DNA from: Terriglobia bacterium
GTDB taxonomy: Bacteria; Acidobacteriota; Terriglobia; JAIQFV01
Length of the DNA stretch: 64,000 nucleotides
Assembly: GCA_028716525.1 (NCBI GenBank)
Contig: JAQUPQ010000005.1
Location: forward strand, 1-64,000
Direction: 5' to 3'
Shown here: positions 17,333 to 25,146 of the stretch, piece by piece
Layout of the letters: each line of letters starts with the position of its first letter
Numbering within the stretch: position 1 is the first letter of the stretch
Translations under genes and position numbers: made by a program
Notes under the pieces: model-generated
The model's input: the letters and a program-made list of their open reading frames with translations, nothing else
Database searches by the model: none
Told to the model about the DNA's origin: nothing

Positions 17333-18844
17333 ATGCTCAGCCAATTTAGCACCCGGCGCATTGTCGGATTTTTCCTGATTGACTGGCTTGGCACGCTCGG
17401 CATGCTGGTGCTGGCGGCGCGCCTGCGCGCACAATTCTGGATACTGCCCGCGGGCTTGACGTCTCTTTTGCGAGACCTGCGGATCCCGGTGGGCGGCGTG
17501 CCGGACCCGGTGGCGCTCCGGGATTTGGTTTCTCTCCCCCTGTTGTTTGCAATCGTCAGCATCATCTGGCCGTTCTACCTCATCGTCTTCTCCGCTTATG
17601 ACGGCCGCCGCAATGACCGCTTGAAGGCCGAACTGATGAACGTCTTTCTGGCCATCTGCGCCTCATCCATCACCCTGGCCGCCACCTTGTATCTGACGTA
17701 CCGCGGGATCGCGCGTGTTCTGTTCGTCATGTTTTTTGTATTTGACGTGGCGCTTCTGCTGGGTTCCCGCGTTATTTTGTGGACGGCTCGTAAACGCTGG
17801 CGCATCGAATGGCATTCCCGCCGCCGCAATGCCTTGGTAGTCGGAGCCGGCCTGGTGGGACAAAACACCGTCAAGGAGTTATCCAAGCACTCCTGGGCCA
17901 ACATCAACCTGGTCGGATACCTGGACGATGACCCGAATCGGCAAGGCCAGAAGTTTGAAGGCGTGGCGGTGATCGGGACATTGGATCAACTTATCGGGAT
18001 CGTGAAAGGCCGGAACATTGACGTCGCCGTCCTCGCCCTGCCGCTGCGCGCCCACGAGCGCGTTGTGTATGCCGCCGAGACCTGCCAAAAGCTTTCGGTG
18101 CGCGTGTATGTGATTCCCGATCTTTTTGCGCTCTCTTTTCCCAGCGCCACCCTCGACGGGTTCGGCGGGATTCCTGTCATCGATCTGGGAGAGCCGGGGA
18201 TTTACGGATGGCGAAGAAGTCTCAAACGAATTTTTGACACCGTGGCAGCTTCCACCGTCTTGTTCCTCCTCTCGCCGATCCTCCTGCTCTTGGCGGCGGC
18301 CATCAAACTGGATTCCGAGGGACCGGTCTTCTATAAGCAGCAACGGGTTGGCGAGAACGGTCGTCTATTCTATATGCTGAAATTCCGCTCGATGAAGAGT
18401 GGATCGGACCCCGAACCCCATAAGAAGCGGGTGGCCCACTTGATCGAGCAGAATGCCGGCATTGATCCCGAAGCCGCTCCCAGTGAGCGTACTTTGAAGT
18501 TGGTGAACGATCCCCGCGTCACCCGCGTGGGTCGATTCATTCGGAAGACCAGCCTTGACGAGCTGGCGCAGCTCATCAACGTGCTGCGTGGGGAAATGAG
18601 TTTGGTGGGGCCGCGCCCCGCCATCTCCTACGAAGTGGAACTGTATAAAGATTGGCATAGGCGGCGCTTTGAAGCCATTCCCGGGATGACCGGCATGTGG
18701 CAGGTCAAAGGGCGAAATCGCGTGAGCTTCGATGAAATGGTCCGGATGGACTTGGATTACATTCAAAACCAATCCATCTGGCTGGACATTAAAATTCTTC
18801 TTCTTACTCCCATGGCTGTTCTCACGGGGCGCGGGGCAGGATAA
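17333..18844 (+). CDS. Polyprenyl-phosphate sugar-1-phosphate transferase (WbaP/WcaJ-like)
   Basis: A 503-residue inner-membrane protein that starts glycan assembly by moving a sugar phosphate to undecaprenyl phosphate. It has about four to five N-terminal membrane helices, a central Rossmann-like domain (NALVVGAGLVGQNTVKEL near residue 165) and a C-terminal catalytic domain from about residue 300. That domain holds KRIFDTVAAS, a long helix, YKQQRVGENGRLFYMLKFRS, RKTSLDELAQLINVLRG, EMSLVGPRPA and PGMTGMWQVKGR. These are the hallmarks of the bacterial sugar transferase family. It lies 165 bases after the aminotransferase and ahead of the sugar-nucleotide genes. Confidence 0.9.
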   Translation: MLSQFSTRRIVGFFLIDWLGTLGMLVLAARLRAQFWILPAGLTSLLRDLRIPVGGVPDPVALRDLVSLPLLFAIVSIIWPFYLIVFSAYDGRRNDRLKAELMNVFLAICASSITLAATLYLTYRGIARVLFVMFFVFDVALLLGSRVILWTARKRWRIEWHSRRRNALVVGAGLVGQNTVKELSKHSWANINLVGYLDDDPNRQGQKFEGVAVIGTLDQLIGIVKGRNIDVAVLALPLRAHERVVYAAETCQKLSVRVYVIPDLFALSFPSATLDGFGGIPVIDLGEPGIYGWRRSLKRIFDTVAASTVLFLLSPILLLLAAAIKLDSEGPVFYKQQRVGENGRLFYMLKFRSMKSGSDPEPHKKRVAHLIEQNAGIDPEAAPSERTLKLVNDPRVTRVGRFIRKTSLDELAQLINVLRGEMSLVGPRPAISYEVELYKDWHRRRFEAIPGMTGMWQVKGRNRVSFDEMVRMDLDYIQNQSIWLDIKILLLTPMAVLTGRGAG

Positions 18845-18874
18845 AATGGAAGACGCCATCCACAAGGAAGCATA

Positions 18875-19894
18875 GTGACGAATACCAAAGTTGGGGTCAT
18901 CGGATGCGGGTACTGGGGACCGAAGCTGGCCCGCAATTTTCATGGTCTGCAGGGAACGGATCTCGCCTGGGTGGCGGATCTACGCCCCGACCGGCTGGCC
19001 CACATGCAGGAGCTCTACCCGGAAGTGCGCACCACGAAGAATTACAAGGAGCTGCTGTCTTCCGACATCGACGCGGTGGTGGTGGCTGTCCCGGTGGGGC
19101 TGCACCACGCGGTCGCCATGGAAGCGCTCCGATCCGGAAAACATGTTTTGGTGGAGAAGCCGCTGGCGGCAGGAGTGGAGGCCGCCACAGAAATCGCAGA
19201 GACTGCGGACAAACTGGGATTGATTGCCATGGTGGGACACACCTTCCAATACAACCCCGCCGTCAATGCCGTCCGCGACGTGATCGCTTCCGGCCAGCTG
19301 GGACAGGTGTATTACATCAATGCCACCCGCGTGAATCTGGGTTTGCTTCAACCCGATATCAATGTCATTTGGGACTTGGCGCCCCACGATATATCCATCC
19401 TATTGCATGTTCTCGGATGCGATCCCCACGCCGTCAGCGCCCAGGGCGAGATGTTTGTGCAAAAAATTCGCGGCATCCATGAAGTCGCTTATATGACCTT
19501 GCGGTTTCCCACCGGTATTTTGGCCAACCTGCGCCTGTCGTGGCTCGACCCCGTCAAGATCCGGCAGATCACGGTCGTCGGGAGCAAGAAAATGCTGGTG
19601 TACGACGATCTGGCCGACAACAAGGTCACTGTTTTTGACAAAGGGGTCGACGTCCAACCGTATTCCGATACCATGGAAGAATTTCAAGCCTCCTATCGCC
19701 ACGGAGAAGAACAAGTCGTCCCGGTGAGTTGGCAGGAACCGTTGAACTTGGAGTGCGCAGCCTTCGTTCAATCCGTCCGCACCGGGAGCTTGCCCGTCAG
19801 CAACGCCTGGATGGGAGTGAAAGTCGTCCGGGTTTTGGAAATGGCGCAAAAATCGCTTCTTAACGGCGGCGGGTGGGAGGGTCTTTCCGCATGA
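18875..19894 (+). CDS. Gfo/Idh/MocA oxidoreductase (WbpB/WlbA-like)
   Basis: A 339-residue NAD(P)-dependent dehydrogenase starting with GTG, supported by ACAAGGAAG just upstream. The N-terminal Rossmann domain has VGVIGCGYWGPKLARNF. The middle holds GKHVLVEKPLA with the catalytic Lys, and MVGHTFQYNPAV and DLAPHDISI follow. This is the pattern of WlbA/WbpB enzymes that oxidise the C3 of a UDP-N-acetyl-glucuronate before transamination by a WbpE-type enzyme. Its stop overlaps the start of an acetyltransferase by four bases, which would catalyse the step after transamination. Confidence 0.87.
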   Translation: MTNTKVGVIGCGYWGPKLARNFHGLQGTDLAWVADLRPDRLAHMQELYPEVRTTKNYKELLSSDIDAVVVAVPVGLHHAVAMEALRSGKHVLVEKPLAAGVEAATEIAETADKLGLIAMVGHTFQYNPAVNAVRDVIASGQLGQVYYINATRVNLGLLQPDINVIWDLAPHDISILLHVLGCDPHAVSAQGEMFVQKIRGIHEVAYMTLRFPTGILANLRLSWLDPVKIRQITVVGSKKMLVYDDLADNKVTVFDKGVDVQPYSDTMEEFQASYRHGEEQVVPVSWQEPLNLECAAFVQSVRTGSLPVSNAWMGVKVVRVLEMAQKSLLNGGGWEGLSA

Positions 19895-20388
19895 CAGACG
19901 CCTCCACCATTCGAATCGCGCCCGACGTGAAGTTGGGGCGGGATGTGCAGATTCACGCCTTCGTCAATCTGTACGGGTGTGAGATTGGGGACGAAAGCAA
20001 GATCGGGACCTTCGTAGAGATTCAAAGAGGGGTCCGGGTAGGTAAACGCGTGAAAATCTCCAGCCACTCCTTCCTCTGCGAAGGGGTGACCGTGGAAGAC
20101 GAAGTGTTCATCGGCCACGGTGTCATGTTCATTAATGACAAACACCCTCGTGCCGTCAATTCGGAAGGACGCCTGCAAACGGACGCGGACTGGAAGGTCG
20201 TTCCCACCGAGGTCAAACGAGGCGCTTCTATCGGCAGCAACGCCACTATTTTATGCGGGGTGACCATCGGCGAATTGGCCGTGGTGGGAGCGGGAAGCGT
20301 GGTCACGGAAGATGTTGCAGCCGGCACCGTGGTGGCCGGCTGTCCGGCGCGCCTTCTGCGGACAATCAACGAGAAGGAGTGTGCATGA
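19891..20388 (+). CDS. Left-handed beta-helix acetyltransferase (WbpD/WlbB-like)
   Basis: A 165-residue hexapeptide-repeat acyltransferase. The start at 19891 (MTDASTIRIAPDVK) overlaps the stop of the oxidoreductase as ATGA, with GGGAGGG upstream. Repeated [IV]GxxxxI units (CEIGDESKIGTFVEI, GVRVGKRVKI) and HGVMFINDKHPRA with the catalytic His are seen, followed by the second coil block with GVTIGELAVVGAGSVV. WlbB-type enzymes acetylate the 3-amino group of UDP-2-acetamido-3-amino uronic acids. Gene order with the oxidoreductase and aminotransferase supports this. Its stop again overlaps the next gene. Confidence 0.88.
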   Translation: MTDASTIRIAPDVKLGRDVQIHAFVNLYGCEIGDESKIGTFVEIQRGVRVGKRVKISSHSFLCEGVTVEDEVFIGHGVMFINDKHPRAVNSEGRLQTDADWKVVPTEVKRGASIGSNATILCGVTIGELAVVGAGSVVTEDVAAGTVVAGCPARLLRTINEKECA

Positions 20389-21641
20389 CGGGCCCTGCAG
20401 TTGATTCCCCTTCCCCCTGGATGAGTACATTAATTTCAGGTGTTCGAATCTTCACGTTTCTGAGCATCGTTTCGGTCCTGATTTCAATTGCGGCTGCCGA
20501 AACATTTTTGGGCATCGCTTTTCTTTTGTGGATTCCGGTGGGCGTCGAAGAAAGCCGGAGACAAAAACGATTGGCCGTCTTCTGGCCCTCTTATTGGTGG
20601 CCCATCCAATTATTCGTGGCCGCCAGCTTGATTTCATTGTTTCTTTCCAAAGACCCCCTGGCGGGAATGACCGTCGTTCGAAAATTCCCCCTCTATTTCT
20701 TGATCTTCCTGGTGATGCGGTTTTTCGACTGGACGTGGGTGAAGCGTACGTTCTTCGCCGTCATCTTCGTCGGCTGCGCAGCGAGCTTTGTGGGAATAGG
20801 CCAGTTCGTCAAGAAGTGGCTGCACTACCGCCACACCGGCAATGTGTTTGACAACCCTTTCATGCTTGACCGCATTCACGGATTCGTGGGTCACTGGATG
20901 ACCTTCAGCGGACAGCAGGTTCTGGTGATGTCGGCGGTCCTGGCTTTTTTGGTTCTCTTTCCCAAGCAAAGAACCTGGTTGTGGATACTGGTGACCGGAA
21001 TCGTCGCCACCTCGATCACCCTCAGTTTCACCCGGAGCATCTGGTTGGCCACGTTTGTCATTCTGGGACTGGTGTTAATCTGGTTCCGAAGCAAGATCGT
21101 TCTGGTCATTCCTGCCGTGATCATCGTGGCCGTCCTTCTGTTCCCCCACGCCATTTATAAGCGCTTGGCCTCAGCCACGCAGCCGCCTTTCGCCGCCGGT
21201 CGATTGGAGATGGCCATCGCCGGCTGGCATCTGTGGCAACAACATCCCTGGTTTGGCGTGGGACCGCAACGTGTCGAACCGGAGTTCATCGCTTATTTAC
21301 ATTCTCAGGGTGAATATCATCCCCCTTTCTATACCGGGCATCTGCACGATAACTTTGTGCAAATTGCTGTGGAACGGGGCATCTTCGCCCTGTTAGCTTA
21401 CCTGTGGCTGGTTGTGGAATTGATCGTTCGATTCTGGCGGGGGAGCCGGAAAACATCAAACCCGGTGGAATTGCGAATTGCATGCCTGGCTGGACTTCTG
21501 GGGACGTCGGCTCTATTTGTGGCCGGGTTCTTCGAATATAATTTTGTGCACTCCCCGGTGTTGATTTTGTTCCTGTTCTTCATCAGCGCACCGTACGCCA
21601 GGATTATTGGAGAACCATCGGTTTCACGGAGCGGTGCGTAG
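20385..21641 (+). CDS. O-antigen ligase/polymerase-type membrane protein
   Basis: A 418-residue integral membrane protein. The start at 20385 (MTGPAVDSPS) overlaps the preceding stop as ATGA and has AAGGAG upstream. Longer frames are overprinted on the acetyltransferase. About ten to eleven hydrophobic helices are seen. Between late helices there is a periplasmic loop with HPWFGVGPQRVEPEF and PFYTGHLHDNFVQIAVERG, the Wzy_C/O-antigen ligase motif region with its functional His. It would join or polymerise lipid-linked glycan at the periplasmic face. Ligase and polymerase cannot be told apart from sequence. Confidence 0.86.
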   Translation: MTGPAVDSPSPWMSTLISGVRIFTFLSIVSVLISIAAAETFLGIAFLLWIPVGVEESRRQKRLAVFWPSYWWPIQLFVAASLISLFLSKDPLAGMTVVRKFPLYFLIFLVMRFFDWTWVKRTFFAVIFVGCAASFVGIGQFVKKWLHYRHTGNVFDNPFMLDRIHGFVGHWMTFSGQQVLVMSAVLAFLVLFPKQRTWLWILVTGIVATSITLSFTRSIWLATFVILGLVLIWFRSKIVLVIPAVIIVAVLLFPHAIYKRLASATQPPFAAGRLEMAIAGWHLWQQHPWFGVGPQRVEPEFIAYLHSQGEYHPPFYTGHLHDNFVQIAVERGIFALLAYLWLVVELIVRFWRGSRKTSNPVELRIACLAGLLGTSALFVAGFFEYNFVHSPVLILFLFFISAPYARIIGEPSVSRSGA

Positions 21642-21656
21642 CCATTTCTTCCCGGA

Positions 21657-22688
21657 TCAATGCTTCCCTGTGCTTCCCTGCGCCGCCTCCAACATCATCA
21701 GCGTGAGTTCGGACAGCAGATTTTCTCCTTTCAGCCGGTCGTGTTTTTCTCCTGACCGCCGGAGCGGCGGAAAATCTTCGACATTCTGAATAACTTTCAT
21801 TCTTCCTTTATTCAGCAGAAACTCATCCACCCCGGCGAGCCTTCCTGCAAAAATGGTGTAAGAAGGAGTTCCTAAAACAGCAGCTTCCCGGTTCATGGTG
21901 CCCCCGGCGCTGATCACCAAATCCGCAGCCCAAATCAAATTAGGCCCGTCCACCGCCGAGTCCGGGATCCACACGTTCATTCCCTTCCACGGATCGATCA
22001 TGCTGCGTTGATCGGGAATGCGCGGAAGAAATACGACGAAGGTGTTTGGGTCCGCACTCAAGAATTCCATGAGGCGATCCATCAGCTTGTTTCGCTTCGG
22101 ATGATAAACCGTCCAATCGGCGGGTGGTCGCAGCACCACGAGGACTTTATCCCGGGGCAGTCCCAGGCGGGCGGCATAGTCTTTTTCGGGTTCGAAATCC
22201 TGCAGGTAAATTTGTTCCTTAATTCCCGAGTAACGTCTCACTTTTTTGGAGCCTGCGCCAAACCTCTGCAGCATTCCTTGGGGAAACGCCTGGGGGACGA
22301 TGACTCGAGTGGCTAATCGGAAGGCCAGATGGTTTAACGGATTGTGTTCGTAGTCCGTGGCCGTCACCGCCGGAATACCCATTCTCCATGCCGCCAGAAT
22401 CTGGCTGTAGGAATTGTGGCTCAACGCCATCGAAATCTTTCTCCCCGACACGAATCGACGCAACTCATTGGACCGCTCCCAGTTCGACCACACGGCCCGG
22501 CTGCGGCTTCTCCCGCCATGACCCCCCAGCGGGGTGTGATTTAACGCGAAGACATCCGCCAACTCCACCGTCTGGGCGTAGTGTCGGGTGGTGATGACAA
22601 GTTCGTGCCCGAGCGATCTGAGATGAGAGATGATGGGGCGAAAAAAAAGAACCTGCGGAGAATTGGCAAGATCGATCCAGATGTTCAT
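21657..22688 (-). CDS. DUF354 family protein, glycosyltransferase-like
   Basis: A 343-residue cytoplasmic protein with the DUF354 pattern: MNIWIDLANSPQVLFFRP at the start, GHELVITTRHYAQT, a central SHNSYSQILAAWRMGIP, and LVISAGGTMNREAAVLGTP near residue 270. The fold is predicted to be GT-B-like, similar to UDP-GlcNAc 2-epimerases and MurG-type transferases. The ATG overlaps the TAA of the UDP-sugar 2-epimerase gene (TAATG), so the two are translationally coupled. In many polysaccharide loci this family accompanies WecB-like genes. A transferase role is inferred, not shown. Confidence 0.82.
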   Translation of the reverse strand: MNIWIDLANSPQVLFFRPIISHLRSLGHELVITTRHYAQTVELADVFALNHTPLGGHGGRSRSRAVWSNWERSNELRRFVSGRKISMALSHNSYSQILAAWRMGIPAVTATDYEHNPLNHLAFRLATRVIVPQAFPQGMLQRFGAGSKKVRRYSGIKEQIYLQDFEPEKDYAARLGLPRDKVLVVLRPPADWTVYHPKRNKLMDRLMEFLSADPNTFVVFLPRIPDQRSMIDPWKGMNVWIPDSAVDGPNLIWAADLVISAGGTMNREAAVLGTPSYTIFAGRLAGVDEFLLNKGRMKVIQNVEDFPPLRRSGEKHDRLKGENLLSELTLMMLEAAQGSTGKH

Positions 22689-23860
22689 TAAGCTTCCGGC
22701 TGCGGAGTCTTCTGGTTCAAGAGAACGTTGACAATGCGCGCGGCGGCTTTACCGTCCCAAAATTCAGGAAGCACTCCGTTTTTCATTTTCTTCCCGAGAA
22801 CTTCCCGGACGACTTGAAGTACGCGGCTCGGTCGAGTCCCGGCGATACGGTTCATGCCGAGTTCCACGGTCACCGGCCGTTCCGTATTTTCGCGCAAGGT
22901 CACACAGGGCACTCCCAGGATGGTGGCCTCCTCTTGAATTCCTCCCGAATCGGTTAATAGCAGCTGGGCCTGAGCCATGAGTCCTAGAAACTCCAGGTAT
23001 CCCAGCGGTTCGACCAGCTTGAGCTTTTTCATTCCCTGGAGCCGCGGCAGCAACCCGTGTTCCGTGAGGCGGGCCCGGGTTCGAGGATGCACCGGAAAAA
23101 TGAGCGGCAATTGCTCCTGGACACGCTCCATGATTTCACAGAAACCTTCCATCACCTCAGGCCGGTCCACATTGGAGGGTCGATGCAACGTCAGAACAGC
23201 GTAAGACTTGTCAGGCAGTTTGAACCGGGCGGCCATATCGAGTTTGCGGGCCCGGTCCTGATGCAGGAGCAGCGTGTCCACCATGACATTTCCCACAAAA
23301 AAAACTTTAGCGTCCGCAATCCCCTCGCGGCGAAGATTGTCGTTGGCGCTTTTTTCTGTTGTGAAAAGATAGTCGGCAATGGCATCCGTCAGAATCCGGT
23401 TGATCTCCTCCGGCATGGTCCGGTCGAAACTTCGCAACCCCGCTTCGACATGCGCCAGAGGCACACGCAAGCGGGAGCTCACCAAGGCACCGGCCAAAGT
23501 GGAGTTTACATCGCCGACGACGACCACCAGATCGGGTTTCAGTTCCCTCAGCAGGGATTCCAGAACCAACATGACGCGCGCCGTTTGCCAGGTCCCGGAG
23601 CCGGAGCCGATTTCCAGATTGTGGTGTGGCTCCGGGATTCCCAGATCCCTGAAAAACACCCGGGACATGTTCTCATCATAATGCTGTCCTGTGTGCACCA
23701 AGACCGCATCAATTTCCGGAAATTTTCGCATCTCGGCCATCAACGGCGCGATTTTGACCAGGTTCGGCCGCGTGCCCACCACATTCACAATTCGCAATGC
23801 TCTCCAACTCCTTTTTGCCTGATGATTCCTCGCCCCGGGGGTGTCATCCGCCAGGATCAT
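22688..23860 (-). CDS. wecB: UDP-N-acetylglucosamine 2-epimerase family (WecB/WbpI-like)
   Basis: A 390-residue GT-B-fold non-hydrolysing epimerase. Family marks are VNVVGTRPNLVKIAPLM, VHTGQHYDENMSRVF, VVVVGDVNSTLAGALV, HVEAGLRSFDRTMPEEINR, LLTDSGGIQEEA and LRENTERPVT. The sugar could be UDP-GlcNAc, or UDP-GlcNAc(3NAc)A as for WbpI, which would complete the diacetamido-uronate set. The start is uncertain. ATG 23860 is two bases after the previous stop, but family members usually begin just before VNVVGTRP, and a TTG at 23797 with AAAAGGAG upstream would fit that. Confidence 0.87.
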   Translation of the reverse strand: MILADDTPGARNHQAKRSWRALRIVNVVGTRPNLVKIAPLMAEMRKFPEIDAVLVHTGQHYDENMSRVFFRDLGIPEPHHNLEIGSGSGTWQTARVMLVLESLLRELKPDLVVVVGDVNSTLAGALVSSRLRVPLAHVEAGLRSFDRTMPEEINRILTDAIADYLFTTEKSANDNLRREGIADAKVFFVGNVMVDTLLLHQDRARKLDMAARFKLPDKSYAVLTLHRPSNVDRPEVMEGFCEIMERVQEQLPLIFPVHPRTRARLTEHGLLPRLQGMKKLKLVEPLGYLEFLGLMAQAQLLLTDSGGIQEEATILGVPCVTLRENTERPVTVELGMNRIAGTRPSRVLQVVREVLGKKMKNGVLPEFWDGKAAARIVNVLLNQKTPQPEA

Positions 23861-23862
23861 TC

Positions 23863-25029
23863 TCAGATTTTCAGGTCCTCAGAATGGGTTAACAGATTCG
23901 ACATCGCCCAAAGCATCCAGGCCTGCCAACGTAAGTACATGGGCGAGTATCGCCAGACGCGCCATCGCAACGAATAGAAGTAACCGCCGGGATTCCGCAT
24001 CTCCTTCACGGTCCATCGAAAAACTTTGGCCAGAAGACTATTTTGATCTGCGCTCAACCGTTCCATTCTTCCCATCATCGCCATGAACTCGGCGGGATCG
24101 CGAATATCCACCGGATAAGCCATCCCGATTTTTCTTCGAGGCGCACCGCCGGCATCAAACAGCCTCTGTTCATAAAACATTTGACCCTGATCGACGGCTT
24201 GCTGAACGTCCTTTCCCGTATCGTGTTGAAACTGTCTCAAGCACTCCAACACAAAGCCGGTGTGAAAATTATCGATCGTTCCATCGCGACCGGCGTACGG
24301 ACCGTGGTAGTACCATGAGCCATCTTCATTCTGATCGCGAAGAGTATACTCCAAGGCCGGAGTCGCTCCTTCCAGAAGTTCCTTCTCGCCGGTATGGCGA
24401 TAACTTCGTCCGAGGACCGAAACAGCAAGGAGATTGGCGTTGTGAACCGGCAAAGCAGCGACGGGGCTGTAGCTAAAGCAGAAGCCTCCAGCTCCCGGGA
24501 TCCGTGCAACGTCTGTTTGAATAAAATCACAAACCGAACGGGCGACCTTCAGATATCGACTTTCACCGATCAGTTCATAGGCGTCCAAAAAGGCATGCGC
24601 GACAAATGCGGAGCAAACGGTGGAAGGAACGTTTCGTTCCAGAAATTGTCGAACGGTACACCAGGGAAAACTGTATCCCCAACAGGCATTCTCAAATCCG
24701 GAAGAACGATGCTCATCCAACCAGGTGAGACACGTTTGTGCTTTCCGGAGGTACCCGGCATCCGGTGAAAACTGATGCAGCCGGAGGTAGGCGCGAGCCA
24801 ACAGGGCCATCGTCTTGGCATTGGTCGTTGGCGGAATGCGCAGAATGGGCCTGAGGTTGAAGGGAAAGTATCGAAACGCTTGAGTCAGGATTACGCCGGA
24901 CCACTTGCTGTGGTGTGCCATCCACAGGAATAATGGACCATTAAGAACATCGTAGGGATCGTATCCACGGAATTCTGCCTCGGTGATGATCCGATCAAGG
25001 GTTTGAATGATCTCTTGAGGAGAATTCAT
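23863..25029 (-). CDS. Predicted alpha/alpha-barrel protein of a polysaccharide locus
   Basis: A 388-residue protein without a signal peptide. Many paired helices with aromatic and Gly-containing turns (WGYSFPWCTVRQ, GGFCFSYSP, NEDGSWYYHGPY, IDNFHTGFVLECL) suggest an (alpha/alpha)6 barrel like those of GH88/GH105 or the cellobiose-2-epimerase/AGE group. No catalytic residues can be assigned with confidence. It is two bases upstream of the UDP-sugar 2-epimerase gene and in its operon, so it probably acts in glycan synthesis or editing. No firm function. Confidence 0.72.
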   Translation of the reverse strand: MNSPQEIIQTLDRIITEAEFRGYDPYDVLNGPLFLWMAHHSKWSGVILTQAFRYFPFNLRPILRIPPTTNAKTMALLARAYLRLHQFSPDAGYLRKAQTCLTWLDEHRSSGFENACWGYSFPWCTVRQFLERNVPSTVCSAFVAHAFLDAYELIGESRYLKVARSVCDFIQTDVARIPGAGGFCFSYSPVAALPVHNANLLAVSVLGRSYRHTGEKELLEGATPALEYTLRDQNEDGSWYYHGPYAGRDGTIDNFHTGFVLECLRQFQHDTGKDVQQAVDQGQMFYEQRLFDAGGAPRRKIGMAYPVDIRDPAEFMAMMGRMERLSADQNSLLAKVFRWTVKEMRNPGGYFYSLRWRVWRYSPMYLRWQAWMLWAMSNLLTHSEDLKI

Positions 25030-25146
25030 TGGTGAAAGCTCGAACGGGTCGTGGCCAAACTCTTGTCAGGCCGCCTAAAGATTCCATGCAGTGGACTACC
25101 GATGTTTTGCATGGGGGATGCCGCGGCACGAACTCCAAAGCAATCT

